Part shown: one piece after another, positions 45,944-58,613 of the stretch
Layout: every line of letters begins with the position of its first letter
Numbering within the stretch: the stretch's first letter is position 1
NCBI GenBank assembly: GCA_026874595.1
Contig: CM049310.1
Span: 85,907,056-85,971,055 of the forward strand
DNA from: Sipunculus nudus
Taxonomy: Eukaryota > Annelida > Sipuncula > Golfingiida > Sipunculidae
Length of the DNA: 64,000 bases
Direction: 5' to 3'
The notes under the pieces: generated by a model
Databases searched by the model: none
Told to the model about the DNA's origin: nothing
Seen by the model: the letters and a program-made list of their open reading frames with translations, nothing else
Program-made: the position numbers and the translations under genes

Positions 45944-48855
45944 AGCTCAGCTGACTATAAGTCATCTGAGCTATAGTCATGGTCCATTGTCCGTCGTCCG
46001 TCCGTCTGTCTGTCCGTCCGTCTGTCCGTCTGGATGTCTGTCCGTAAGACCGGCACATTTCGACACCGTTGGACCTATGAATCTGAATTTCGGCATACAG
46101 TTAGATGTCCCCATAATCTCCTACCATGCCAAAAATTGGGTCAATAGGACTTCATTCCTTTGAGATATTTAGGAAAAACCTCAATTTTTTATTAGAAATC
46201 TATTTTCACACTTCAGGACTGCCTAATATCAAAACCACTCATCTGGTTTTCTTCATAATTACCATAAATATTCCTCTATATAGTTCCTATGTACATGCCA
46301 GATATTAAGTCAGTATTATATAATTTAAAAAAGTTATGGGCCCAAACATAATGGACTTGTAAAAAAATCAGGAAGTTATTTGGTCACTTAAGACCAAAAG
46401 TGTTAAAGGTAGGGACTTTTTTCCAGTAATACAACTTTAATTAATCAAAATTTACTTGTATACCAAAAATTAGATCAAAATCTGTTAAATTGTTTTAAAT
46501 ATTGGCAAAAATATAAAATTGGTACCTTAAATTTTGCCCAACTTTGGCCATGGCACGTTTTTTTCCTGTAAGTACTGTGGATTTAGTTTTCACACTATGT
46601 ATACATAAGTATTAAATCTGTAAAAATCTGAAATTTGAAAATAAAAGCTGCAAAATTAGGCTAGTTATTGAATTTTTTTTGGAGGCTCTTGTTGTATTCC
46701 CTTACATTGTCAAGCAGTCCACTTTGATGACTGTAGGTCATTCAGTGCACATCTCTATGCTCCCCAGGCTGTTGACATAATTTTAGATGTCCCCAAAATC
46801 TCCTACCATACCAAAAATTGGGTCATTAGGACTTTGTTCCTTCGAGATATTAAGGAAAAAACTCTGTCTTCCATAAAAAAAGCCATTGTTACACTTCAAG
46901 ACTGCCTAATATCAAAACCACTGATCTGTTTTTGATCGTATTTAGTATTCACATTCTTTTATACATTTTCTATGAACATACCAAAAATTAGGTCAGTATT
47001 GGGTATTATTTTGAAGTCATGGGCCAAAACATATATGCATATGGATTTAATCTTTTAAAATCTGAACTTTCAAAAGAAGTTGATTGGAATGAATAGCTTT
47101 TATTCATGTTTTCATACACCATGTCAAGTGTTGTTTACATCTAGCCCACCTAGTAGTACAGCCTTCACTTGCATTATGTAACCCACCCCAGGCAGCTTAC
47201 CTTGGCCCAGCTTGGCCACTACTAGCAGGCTTCCCCTCTGCCCTGCACTCATCCCCCCAGCTGGTGCATAAACTAGATGAATGTTATAATTTTTCTGTAT
47301 TTTATTTTATTCTTGGACATGCTACATTTTAGATTTTGTATTGAACCACCAGGGTTACAATGATTAAAGTGTACATTTAATTGTGTCCACAAAGTGGTGT
47401 ATCGCTGTGAAAGTGTGAATGTTCATGAGATAAGTAATTCCTTACTTCAGAAGAGTAAAAACTTCACCAGGTGTGAAATTGACTATTAATTCCAGTAATC
47501 AATTAAAACTGGGATAGTAATTAGCACAATGATATTGTTTGTCCCTCATTCAACCATCAGTGTGTATACTTTATTTGAAAAGATGTTTTATTTTATCAAA
47601 TTTACTTTTATTTTATTTTGGTGAATAAAAATAAAGCATGTCCTGAAAACTCCAATGTGCAAAACTTTTAATAGTGATTCAAGGAATATTCTTGTAGATG
47701 CCATGTTGTGGCATTATTTTCTTTTAAAATCAGTTTAAACATTTATGATTTAAAAATAATAAAATATATGTGTATGCATAATATGACCCAATGTTTTTTA
47801 CTCTGTATATATAATGATTGCAACTTTTGCAACAATTCTTATATTTTAACTTATATTTTCAGGTTTTTTAATTAAAAATTTATAAACCTGTAAATAAAAA
47901 AATGATTCAGATAAAAACTTCTTAATGGAAAAAGTGGATCTGCTTAAAAAAATAGGATTATATATAAACTTAAATGCATTATTCTCTTGAAAGTGAAATA
48001 AAGGTATTAGTCCATTCTGTCCACTTGCCTGTCCATCTGTAAATTTTCGTATGCAACACAGTATCTCAAAATTTTTACTGTTTTTCTTCATGATAATCTT
48101 GTCAGAGTATTAGTTTGCAATCATATATTTAGAACTTTACTATAACCAAGTAGGAGGGCCCCTTTCCTCTTAGCTTTTCATATTCTTATATAAATGAAAA
48201 ACATTACAATAGAATATTTCTACATCCACCTTCGTGCTGCCCTCACTTTTCCCTTCTCCGAACCCCATCCCAAAGTTAGCCTCAGTAAGCAGGAACAAGA
48301 TGAATCAGATATATTCATACTTTAATATTTTGTATAACTATTCGTCCATAGGTACCTATGTACATGCCAGAAATTATGTCAATATTGTGTAATATGTAGA
48401 CATAGTGGGCATCACAATAATGTACCTTGTCAAGACTAAAGAGATATTGTGTCATACAGTCACATATTCATCAGCATAGTTAATCATAACATCATATCTG
48501 TCAAATTGAACGCTTGCAGACTACCATACACTTTAGATCCTTCAACAAATAGCCTTATTATCATTCTACTACTGCTTATTACTGCTGTCATTGCATTCAT
48601 ATTTGCTCAAATATATCACAATTTTCAACCCCTCCTAAATAAATAAAAAATAAACCACTTTATTTGACTCTATTAATCCATCAGTCAGGTAATTTCATTT
48701 ATCATTTACTCACATATTACATTACATTCCTTTATAATAGCCCAACATGTACATGATATTCATAAGCTTTATCGACTCGATATAGTATCACAGTGGAGAA
48801 ACATTTATAGTCCAATCACGATCAGCTGAGGGCCGTGACCCATGGGTCCCTTGTT
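45944..48855 (+). repeat. Dispersed repeat family A, ~2.9-kb copy
   Basis: Start AGCTCAGCTGACTATAAGTC, a long TCCGTC/TCTGTC run, and end CAGCTGAGGGCCGTGACCC..GGGTCCCTTGTTTT. The segment containing CTCCTACCATGCCAAAAATT is present twice (about 46110 and 46795), so this copy has an internal tandem duplication of about 680 bp. Confidence 0.88.
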
Positions 48856-50419
48856 TTACCATATATGTTGAGTTTTATATTCTACATTTATACATTAACT
48901 TTAATTCTTACTTGCTTTGTTGGGCAGCTTGTTAATAGAATTCACTAGCCCAAATGTATTTTTCACATGCCCAAATTTAGTCATAAAATATTAAAATGTA
49001 GAAACTTGTTCCTGTTGAGAAATATATGTATTCCTCTCCATATATAGCCCTGGTTGCTGATAAATATGTGGAAAGGCTGATTTTCAAATAACTTTTCATT
49101 GAATGCATTGGTTTGCCTGAAAATAAGTGAAAAGGGTTCCAAGAGAATTTTAGAAAAAAATAGACCAATTACTTTAAGAGAAGAGTAAGTTTTTTTATGT
49201 CTGGTTGACAAATGTGACACCAGTCATGTGGATAAACAATTGTTATCAGTATCAAAGAATAAGACCCTCTTCTGGCCTATGGGGAAGGCAAATATAGGTT
49301 TTCACCTGCCTCAATTACCTGCCCTGGGCAGTTGGGCAATTATTACTGGCAATGCCTGCATGATTAACAGTACAAATTAATACAAAAATGTGGGTGTTGT
49401 TAATTCATGTACTTTTATAAATGTTAACATATTAGACATGTTATATGATACAAATTTTAAACAAAATGAAGAGAATAAAACACTTAATAAAATTTCCTGC
49501 TCTGCTAATGCATTTACTCCAAATCAAATGTGGCAGCTAGCACATCTGCTTGTATGACTTAAGAGAGTCTGTTGAGTTCAAGTTGGGCCCATAAGAACAA
49601 TTAAATTGCCTACAGAGCAAATTGCTTTCTGAAAGACATTTCACAAGCAGTAAATTATAGTTGAATTTTCCTTGACAAGAGTACTTTTTTATGCATTGTT
49701 ATGTTATTTAACTGTGAGTGTAAAAACAAATTTAAGTAAACACAACATATATAAGCAGTATATTCTGGTCAGTGACAGTAAAGAGTAAAGATTAATAAGG
49801 AATAATGCCTATTGTATATGGCCTGTTATATTAGCAGCAGCAAGGGTTAAACTCCAGGGATAAACACCTTATATTGTTATCCCTGAATATAGTATTTTAT
49901 TTAAATTATTTAAGAAATTTTATTCAAATATTTCACAAGCTTTATTTACCAGCCAAAAAAGGGTCAGGAACCATAACATGTAAACAAGTTGCTTAGAGAG
50001 AGTCAGCATTTAGTATTCTCAGTCACTGCCACAAACATAGCATTTATTTTCATGTTGGGAACACCATGTTACTTTTGGCATTAATGACCTTTTACATCTT
50101 AAGTCAACTGGACCTAGATAGAATCCTGCTTGAAAGACACATTAGAATTCATTTGTGGTGTTAAATCTTTCTGGTGCCACAACTGTCAGATAATGAGCCT
50201 CACAGACCTAGGAAATGATTTAATTAAATTTATCTAATCTTAACTTTATGCAGGGGAATTATTGAGCTGAACTTAATTAACTAAGCACATCAGATTGTTG
50301 TTTTGTTGGAAGTTCAAAATAAAAGGTCACTCTTCTGAAATGGTACCAATTCATTTTTCTACCATAAATTGTTTGATCTGTTTGTAATCTTGATCATTGT
50401 CTTGTTTCTGTTCTATGTT
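48856..50419. other. AT-rich sequence, nothing firm
   Basis: The phrase AGCCCTGGTTGC at 49046 and CCTGCCCTGGGCAGTTGGGC at 49319 may belong to another old repeat. No exon recognised. Confidence 0.35.
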
Positions 50420-50735
50420 TCTGTTCACTAAATATTTCAGTTTCTATTCTCTTTTCCTGTTTCTACTATTTGCTTAAGTGTTGTTGCTCAGTGTGAACAT
50501 GTGTTAGCTAGGCCCGTTGATTTTCAGTCATTTTCTGACAAAGTGGACTTTGCATTCTCTGGAGTATTTTGCTGTCAAGACATTTCCGTAGCAGAAATGG
50601 CAGGTTTCTCTTTTGGGAATTCTGAGCTAGCTTCCAATAAATGTGATTTTAACTCTGTCAGAAAGCTAAAGGAGCGTATGCTAATGTCATTACAGAAACC
50701 TGTAAAACATTGAAAATGTGTGTTGTGGAAGCAAG
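50420..50735. promoter_or_regulatory. Candidate conserved non-coding island
   Basis: Complex sequence open for 70 codons on plus and 76 on minus without recognisable protein. Contains CGTATGCTAATGTCATTACA (octamer/POU-homeodomain-like), TTTCTGACAAAGTGG and TCCGTAGCAGAAATGGCAGG. Confidence 0.25.
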
Positions 50736-50863
50736 TTGATCTGATGTTATTTTTTTTTACGAGGGCTTCAAATTTGTGATATTTGCAATAGGAAAATTTT
50801 AACAAAAATGGAACATTTCTGAATATCCATCATCAAAGACAAGTCAAAAGGAAATAGATATTG

Positions 50864-51144
50864 TTAGGCCAAAAAAAGGTATGGTTCTCAGGCACAACCT
50901 GCATCAATTTTAACCCTCCACATCCAAAATTTTTATTTGATTTCCATCTTTCAAGAAGATGAAATAATACAATTTTGACAAGATTTTCTTTGTTAAGTAA
51001 TGCTTTTACCTGTTTAGCAAAAAATTATGTTATTATCATGCTTTTCTGTGATCATTTGACATTTTTATCAAAACATACAAAAAAAAAACCCCACTGATTT
51101 TTTTAAATAAAGTTCCTGATAACCATTACCTTTTTTTGGCCTTA
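50864..51144 (+). mobile_element. GGCC-ended MITE (family G), full copy
   Basis: Left end TTAGGCCAAAAAAAGGTATGG; the right end, AACCATTACCTTTTTTTGG followed by CCTTA, is its inverse. About 275 bp, with a TTA possibly duplicated. Interior: TTCTCAGGCACAACC..CATC, CAAGAAGATGAAATAATACA, TTTACCTGTTTAGC, ATCATTTGACATTTTTATC. Inverted relative at 57162. Confidence 0.9.
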
Positions 51145-51589
51145 TAAATAATAATAGATTAGGTACGTTACTCTTAAATCAGAGATTGCCAATACAACTG
51201 ACATCAGATCTTTCAACTTATATGGAAATATTGAATAATAGTTTCAATTCATTTGTTGTTCACTTTTGTCCCATCAAGTTGTTAGGATTTTGCACACATA
51301 TCATAGAATATAATTCTTTCATATAATAATGGATAAGCTTATTCTAGGATTGGATCACAAAAAGACCCTTGTGAAGCAATAAAATAAAAAATCAAGAAAT
51401 CTTAACCTTCTGATTATAGAGTCAACCAAAATGATCAGTCTGAATAATAAATATGGAAATATTTACCAAACAATTCTTTTAATCAAATTTACAATAATAC
51501 TAATATTTCATGATTGAAATGATTAGAATTTTAGAAAATATGGCTGTTCATATAATTGGATCAGATCACTTTGATACTTAAATACTTTT
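51145..51589. other. AT-rich sequence, nothing recognised
   Basis: No exon or repeat recognised. Confidence 0.35.
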
Positions 51590-52065
51590 ATCCATTATTG
51601 AAGCAGTATTAAGAAATATAAAAGGAATGGTTGCTTAGATCTTCAGCAAATATGCTTGATTCAAAAGATTCTGAGTGACAAAAACTGGGAGGACAAAAGA
51701 GATTTAGGTTTCCATCAAACAGAAAAAATCACACAGACTGAAGAGACAGCAGAATGCAAAAGGAAGATTTTATAATCTTGCAAAGGAAACAGAACAGATA
51801 ACAGTTATAAGCCTGATTAAGAAACTGAGGGAAAATGAGCGACAAAGAAATTAGAACTGCTGCACAATTAATCAGGTAAAATGACCTGGCAGTGAAACAG
51901 ATAATGTTGGTTTTTACGTTATTGCAAGATGTAACAAAAGATCCACGTGGTATTCTACATATTCGATACGAAAAGGTAAAGGTGGTGGTATAGTCTGATA
52001 TCACCGATGTTGTTAGTCTCATTTGACTGTACACTTTGCCTTCCTAGTCTTTTGGGTCTGCTCAT
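51590..52065. promoter_or_regulatory. Candidate enhancer-like island
   Basis: Words in one 300-bp span: CTTGCAAAGGAAACAG and GAACAGATAACAG (SOX, GATA-like), ATAAGCCTGATTAAG, ATTGCAAGATGTAACA (CEBP-like), ACAAAAGATCC (TCF-like) and CCACGTGG (perfect E-box palindrome). A 101-codon minus frame is not protein-like. Confidence 0.3.
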
Positions 52066-52139
52066 TCTTGAAGCTTTTTTTTGGCTCCCTGGGTTGCATG
52101 TAGCAGGTGATAAGTTCTACATTTTCCTGCCACTCATGA

Positions 52140-52285
52140 CAATACCCATTCACTCTTATTAATATTGTGCAACCTTATGGTAAGGACCTGGCAGGAGTCT
52201 TAACACAGATAGTAGTCAGAATGGGATGCAAACCTACAACCCCTGTTGTCTCAAGTCCGGTGTCCTGTTCCAGATGAAGAACAAG
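52140..52285 (-). mobile_element. tRNA-derived SINE (second type)
   Basis: On the minus strand: AGGACACCGGACTTGAGACA, ACAGGGGTTGTAGGTTTGCA, TCCCATTCTGAC. The anticodon-arm layout and the B-box-like GGTTTGCATCCC match tRNA-derived SINE heads of aquatic animals. The A-box side is decayed. Confidence 0.65.
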
Positions 52286-52504
52286 TTAAAAGCAAACCTT
52301 CATGTTATTTTCACAACCAATCCATAAAACCAAATTTGATAGGTCCTAGCTTTCATTTTAAATATCCTGCTTCTACATAAAAGTAATCAACAATCAAACA
52401 GACAGACAGATGGACAAAGGTGTAAACATAACCTTTTTATTAAGATTACAGTATTGTAGAAATTTCAAAAAGCTTGTAAACAGGAACCCTTGAGGTGAAG
52501 TAAG

Positions 52505-52765
52505 TGTATATTAGTGGTGTAATTAATCAATTATATGGATGATTGGTTGTTTCCTTCTTTCATAACTGATTAAATCGGTTGCATTTTTCCATAAATGATC
52601 AGAAAGGATTATGTATGCACATCCAAAAAAGTCAGGTTATCCATATAATATATTCTAATTCTGTCAGTCTAATTAAGATATCAGAAAGACAGGACACAAA
52701 ATAGGAATAGCATTATAATTTAGTATTGTAATGAATTAGTATCAACATTCCTTTCTGTTAACTTG
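52505..52765 (+). repeat. Dispersed repeat family H, copy 2
   Basis: GTGGTGTAATTAATCAATTA, AATCGGTTGCATTTTTCCAT, TTATGTATGCACATCC, ATTCTAATTCTGTCAGTC, as in the other two copies. More diverged. Confidence 0.7.
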
Positions 52766-53209
52766 ACTTAATTCACTTGGTCAGTATTTTTTTGGTATAA
52801 TTCTGTAAAGTAGATTTCAGTGTAATATAGCAGGTACAATGAAATAGGTAACAATCATGCAATCATGATTTCTCTTTCAATCATTGAATATGACTTCAAA
52901 ACATATTTCTGCCATTTGTTAATATGTCAGGAACATGCATGCAATCCTTAAGCACATGGGATACAGTTTTACAGCAAATGGATATCCAAGTCTAAGAACA
53001 CCAGGCCACACACAGAATTTATAGCTTTGTTAGAATTACAAGATAAATTAATACTTTTTTAGTGTTTTGATAATTATTTGGATCCAGTTTCTTTTGGTCA
53101 TGTTGTCCTAACTTTTGAAGTCCAGATCTCTACACAACAACTATTAATTGATCATGTTCTAATAATAAAATTCTATTGTTACAAAGAATTAATTTTATCT
53201 GGCCTTTCT
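52766..53209. other. AT-rich sequence, nothing recognised
   Basis: No exon or repeat recognised. Confidence 0.35.
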
Positions 53210-53665
53210 GCAAGTATTTTACAGTTTTTGACCTGTAGACCAATATCCAGCTTCACCTAGTGCCAGTTCATCTGCTTTACAGATAATTTTCTGTATTTTT
53301 TCATTGTTTGTAATCAGCAGCCTTTGGAGAGAGAGAGTTGGTAACTGTAGTGGTAATAGATCACCCTGACAGAGTGTGACCTTGCCATGCAGCGCTGTAA
53401 ATGGAACCATCTCTCAGCGGGACTGGGTTCAGTGTACAGGCTCCTCTAACTGCTCCATGCATCTATTTTAGCAGGTCTATTAGTTTTAATATAGTTGCTG
53501 GAATGGAAACAAGTAATCTTCTTGCCTATTCAAGGAAAGATTTCTAATAAACTAAGGAGACAGAAATGGTTTCAGTGCTAGGGTTCTCTTTAGTTTAAAA
53601 CCAGGATATCCATGAGTTGTGTTTGGCTGCTGCATAGACAGTACAACATGGTTATATTACATCTG
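53210..53665. promoter_or_regulatory. Candidate enhancer-like island
   Basis: Contains TTTACAGATAATTTTCTG, TTTTTCATTGTTTGTAATCA (SOX/FOX-like), GCAGCCTTTGGAG (TCF-like), GGTAATAGATCACCCTGACA and TGTGACCTTGCCATG (nuclear-receptor-like). GC-richer and more complex than its flanks; no frame with splice sites. Confidence 0.3.
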
Positions 53666-53748
53666 GGCTATTATATAATACAAATTTTATTTTAGTCTTA
53701 AAAAGAAAAATATTCTATGAAAACATTCCTATATATGATTTCATTCAT

Positions 53749-53828
53749 ATATATATATATATATATATATATACAGTGAAACCTCACCTAAAGACCATCT
53801 CAATTTTTTTTTGCCCACTGGATATAAT

Positions 53829-53883
<55 letters not shown>

Positions 53884-53935
53884 TAATATATTTATATATA
53901 TTTATATATATATATTTATATATATATGTATTTAA
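53749..53935. repeat. Two (TA)n tracts flanking a short element end
   Basis: TA runs at 53749-53773 and 53837-53882 plus TTTATATA repeats to about 53935. Between them is ACAGTGAAACCTCACCTAAA, which resembles a TA-inserting transposon end. Confidence 0.85.
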
Positions 53936-56049
53936 AATACAGCATGAATTTTAGAGTTGTGTTAATTTTCATTTTCATTTTTAAATGCACATTGCAAGTT
54001 ACACTCCTAATTCCTTATTCTGGGTTTTTAAAGTTAAACAAAAAAAGCATTTTTCTTACAATTAAACATTCTAAGCTTTGGATGAAATGTTTTGTGTTAG
54101 GAAGTTTTGGTCAGAAATTTCTAACTTGTTCATCTTCTTATGGTATTTTTAACATTAGCAAATATTTGCTGTCTTTACAACACGTCATTAATCTGAAACT
54201 AAGATGCCACATCAGAAGAAAAAAATTCTGGTATGCAAAAATATCTCTCTCTTGCTACTGAGAAAGCAGATGAAACAAGGATTATGAATAGGATATTAAA
54301 AGAATGCTGACAAATATGCTCACTTTGAAAAGTCTTTAGTTTTTGCTGCTTGAGGTATTAGTTTACTGACATGTGAATGTTCTTGTAATAGGAATCTTTA
54401 AGGGGGAATTCCCTAAATGTCTGGATTTTGAAAATAAAATGTCAGAATCGTGTTTAGATGGGCATGGAACCATCCATCAATTTATCAACCATGAGTCTGA
54501 TGTTGACTTTATATCCCATCCAGAAACAAATTTACACTACAAGAAAAGCACATTTGTGTCTTAATTTATGAGTTTGTTCTCAGGGGACTTAAAAAAGTCT
54601 CTTATCATATTTTGAAAAGTTTTGGATACTGGGTTATAAGTCATTTTGTAATTACTGGAAGAGTATCTTTGTAGTTGAATTGATGAGTTTATTCTGTCAG
54701 AGAACTAAAATAAACAAATTTTTCCTAATCTATTTGGAGAGGTCCAGGCTTCTGGGTTATAAATAATTTTATGGTAAAGGAACTTGTGGTTGAATTTCTA
54801 AGTTTATTTTCTTTAGAAATTAAACAAACCATTAGTTTCAATCATGTTTTGAAATATCAAGGATTTTAGACTATATTGTTTTCTATTTCTAATTAATTAT
54901 TTATATATTCATTTTTATTTCTTATATATCCTCTTGATTCTCTTTGAAATAAGACCAGTAACTTCTCTAAAAGGTCATGCACAGAAAATCATGAGATAGA
55001 TAAAGGATGATAACTTTCACCATATATATATATATATATCTGTCCATCTGAACTTAAAATTACATGTTATTCTTAAATGCTACTAAAGAGTAAGATTCTT
55101 GTAAAACAAGGATCAATTGATCTGTACATAGATTAAAGAGCTTTTAATATTTATATAATGTCAGATTTATATAATGATATCAGAATATGTGGTGGTTCAT
55201 ATACCATCTAAAATCTAGAAAAAGGCAGAAAAGTTGAGGTTTGGTGAATACTTTTCATATATTGTTCAAACATTATTTAAAACAATCTATGCTGTATGTC
55301 ATCAGTATACCTGGCTGTCAAACAAAAGATTTTCTTCATCTAAATTGTATTCTATTGATTAAGCAACAGTTTGTACACCATTCAAAATCAACAAGTATAC
55401 ATGTTTAAATTTTGAATGTTATTAGCATATAATAGATGATTAATACATGAATGTGCTTACATATTGAATATATTTATCGCTAATTTCAGTGATGTTTAAA
55501 TATGTGATTTACCAGTATATGAAGTATTAAAAAATGAACATAGGAAGGAAATTAACTATATGTATGTTTTAATACAAATCCAGAGTGTACAACTCTAGTG
55601 GGCAGGGGATGATAATCCAGAAAGGGTAAAAAAGTGGGTAGTGCCCCACTGGGATCATTAACATGATATTTATTTTAGGCCAGACTGGGCACCCCCTCAA
55701 AGATTTTTTGTAAATGACTTTGCCATTTTGAACAAATCTCTAGACACTTTTAGCTTTCAATCTAATATTGAAGCAATTGAAGATCCTGAAAAAAAAACAA
55801 GAAAGAGGAAAGGTATGCAACGTTTTCACAGATCTTTGTCTAACATTGAATCAAATTGTGTCAATTAATAACTGGCCTACTGGATTACATTGAAGACTAG
55901 GGCAAATTAAGTTGCCATTCATGCAATCTGTAATGTAATATACTACGGATGTACTATTTATAAGTTTAGTAGCTGATTGTAATTATAAAACTGTAATTGC
56001 ATCATAATCAATTAAGGATAGCGCACTAATATGTCAGTGCCAAACAGCC
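53936..56049. other. AT-rich sequence, nothing recognised
   Basis: Frames at 53926-54261 and 54373-54564 have no splice sites or domain. Short TA run at 55022-55040. No repeat copy recognised. Confidence 0.4.
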
Positions 56050-56205
56050 ATTTGGCATGGCCTTCCCATTAAGCCTGCGCAGAGTGCTCACCCTGGGTGG
56101 GGCCAACTGTCACAGTGAAAAATCTCACTGTTACAGCTGAGATTCAAACTCAGGACCTGCCGGCTTTGAGTCCTGTGATCAACCCCTGAGCCACAGAAGT
56201 CGGTA
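56050..56205 (-). mobile_element. tRNA-derived SINE, copy 2
   Basis: Minus strand begins near CTTCTGTGGCTCAGGGGTTG (A-box TGGCTCAGGGG), then CAGGTCCTGAGTTTGAATCT (B-box GAGTTTGAATC), and a body with GGGTGAGCACTCTGCGCAGG shared with 36830-37041. Confidence 0.85.
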
Positions 56206-56669
56206 TCAAAGCAGCTTAACACAATCATTATAGCCTTTATAAGTCAATTTATGTATCATATAATACAAATCAGTGGCTTATTTAGTGGGCACTGGTGAGT
56301 TTGTTTGTCCTTGTTTTATACCATTGAAAAGCATAACCATGTAATATTCAGCTTTATAAATTTCTACTGCTGTACAATATTTACCATTTGTGGTAACAAA
56401 TCCAACATTTAATGCCACATTGGACTAAGGTACTTTTACTAGGGGCAGTTTAACAATGTAAATGTTGCATACCAAAGAGACTTGTGATTGAATGTATATA
56501 TGTAATGTTAATACCACCAACGGGATCTGTTGAGCATTTTGAGTTGGCCTTTAATAAGTCCTTGCTGCCCTTTGCCGCGTTCTTTGTTAGTATGTTTGGT
56601 GTGTATTTGTTCAAAACATAACTTAGGCAGTCATGAATAAAAACCCATGAAATTTCCATGGCACATCAG
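56206..56669. other. AT-rich sequence, nothing recognised
   Basis: No exon or repeat recognised. Confidence 0.35.
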
Positions 56670-56900
56670 GAACGGGCCAATAAATGATGGAAAATCACAT
56701 ATATTTTGGTGTTGGTCTGGATCCAGGGGGGGGGGACTTCTATGACTCGATATTTACAAACTGAATGGGCAGTCACATATTCATGAACAATTGAATATGG
56801 GCCAAATAGGTGAATGCAAACATTTGTTTGGCTGAATTCATATGTTGCTTATTAATAAATGATATTGTAATCATGGGTGTCCACTCGTACATTGCTTAGT
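56670..56900 (+). repeat. Dispersed repeat family O, copy 3 (diverged)
   Basis: TTTTGGTGTTGGTCTGGATC, G(9), AGTCACATATTCATGAACAA, ATGGGCCAAATAGGTGAATG match the order seen at 17920-18060. Confidence 0.6.
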
Positions 56901-57161
56901 GAGCACAGGGTAACAAGCTGAAGTAATATGGCTATTAACAGAGGATGTAATCAAAGTAAATATTCTAATACTCATATTCTTCATAGTATAATGATAACAT
57001 TAATAGAGTTTTCATGTGATTCAATAAAAAAAGTGTTATCCTTAAAATTAAATAATTCTCTCATCCACAGAAAGACAAGGGTGACACCATTATCTTTAGA
57101 CAAAAATCCAAAAAAGTTCACATTCATCTACGAGAACTGTGGAGAAAACACATACCACATA

Positions 57162-57411
57162 GGCAAAAAAAAAGGTATGGTTCTCATGTGCTTTTTATAG
57201 GAAATCAGTGCGGGTGGTTGGTATTTAATCTTTACCTTGTTTTGTATGTTTTGATAAAAATGTCATATGATCAGGGAAAAGCAAAAAAATAATTTTTTTT
57301 GCTAAACAAGTAAAAGCACTACATAAATTGTATTATTTATCTTCTTGATAGATAAAAATCAAAATCAAAATTTTGATGTGGCGCCTGAGAACCATACCTT
57401 TTATGGCCTTA
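57162..57411 (-). mobile_element. GGCC-ended MITE (family G), inverted copy
   Basis: AGGCAAAAAAAAAGGTATGG at the left and CTGAGAACCATACCTTTTAT then GGCCTTA at the right are inverse. The interior is the reverse of the copy at 50864 (ATTGTATTATTTATCTTCTT, GCTAAACAAGTAAAAGC). Confidence 0.9.
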
Positions 57412-57739
57412 TCTTATCACAATAATAGAGAAGTGAACCTGGATATCAGTTACCATCCCAACCCTGTGGTTAATGTCATCAGGGGCATATACCAAATGAA
57501 AGTCTCGTTAGAGCAACTTGCAACATCATATTACTTTTAATCCCTATTACATGAGGAAGTATTCATGATGTCTAGATACATCTGTAAAATATGGCAGTCA
57601 TTTGCTTGAACTTTGAACTAATCTTAAAATTTGTCAGTATGAAAAATAGATTTCAGTGGCAATGCAATACTTTAAAATTTTGCTTCTTGCATAACTGTTA
57701 AAACGTAATGAAAGCTATGGGCCCACTGACTCAATATAA
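57412..57739. other. AT-rich sequence, nothing recognised
   Basis: No exon or repeat recognised. Confidence 0.35.
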
Positions 57740-57960
57740 TACATATAGAGTGATGTGCCAATTAATTGATTATATTAATGTTTGGTTGTTTTCTTTCATA
57801 TAATCAGTGTAATCGATTGCATTTTTGCATAATCAATCATAAATGCTTATCGACAGAAGTCAAATTATCATGATAAAATGTTCTTATTCTGTCAGAGATA
57901 TAATAAGATTTCACGACCAACTACCACTAATACATACATATACAGCTGTAATCGGTATAT
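57740..57960 (+). repeat. Dispersed repeat family H, copy 3
   Basis: GTGATGTGCCAATTAATTGA, TAATCGATTGCATTTTTGCA, TTCTTATTCTGTCAGAGATA, TAATAAGATTTCACGACC, as in copies 1 and 2. Confidence 0.75.
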
Positions 57961-58049
57961 ACTGTAATTAAATACATCTTTAACAGAAAGATATTACAAC
58001 ACACTAGTCTCCATACCACCGAGCATCAAGTTCATCTTCTTATTTCCCT

Positions 58050-58480
58050 TAGAAAAACGCACTTTGCCTAATACAAAATGAAGCAGCGCTCATTTTCCCT
58101 GATGTTACTCCCCTGGGGGGAAAGTAATTACTGTTGGTTTTCCCAAACATGTGTAATAAATTGCTCAAGTTTTTTTTTCATTTGGTTTAAAGATATTTTG
58201 CTGGAAAGAGAGATTTTCCTCCTGGCCTCATTTGCCTCATGTATTTGATGGATAAAAATAGCCTGCTAAATGGGAAGGGAGTTTGGAATGAGATGTTGAC
58301 CTTTGGTAGCCTGTGCTTGTAGGTCTGGAATAGATACTGCGGAAGTAAAAGCTTTTAAGAAATGATCCCGGATGTTATCCACTACTCTGCACATCAGTGA
58401 CTACCTTCATGAAATATTTAACTTCTGTCACTCGAGCAATATATTCCAATCTTCAGTTGGGTAAATACACACTGTTTTTT
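58050..58480. promoter_or_regulatory. Candidate enhancer-like island or terminal exon
   Basis: A very good acceptor (TCTTCTTATTTCCCTTAG, ending about 58052) precedes a 24-codon frame (KNALCLIQNEAALIFP..GGK) to TAA; too short to call. The region also holds CCCCTGGGGGG (EBF/AP-2-like palindrome), AAAGTAATTACTG, CCCAAACATGTG and GGTTTAAAGATATTTTG. Confidence 0.25.
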
Positions 58481-58613
58481 CACTCCTCTGGCCAAATGCA
58501 CTATGAGCTTATTTATGCCATTTTGTTTTTGATGGGTCATCCATCTGTCCATTCAGGATCTGTCGAGTCAATTTTCAAAATGGATCTTCTCCTTTTTTTC
58601 TTGACCATTTTTT

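Noticed and set aside
57070-57175. Possible exon after CTCATCCACAG (frame KDKGDTIIFRQKSKK..)
   Set aside because: No donor; the frame runs into the MITE at 57162. Two frames are open, neither recognisable.
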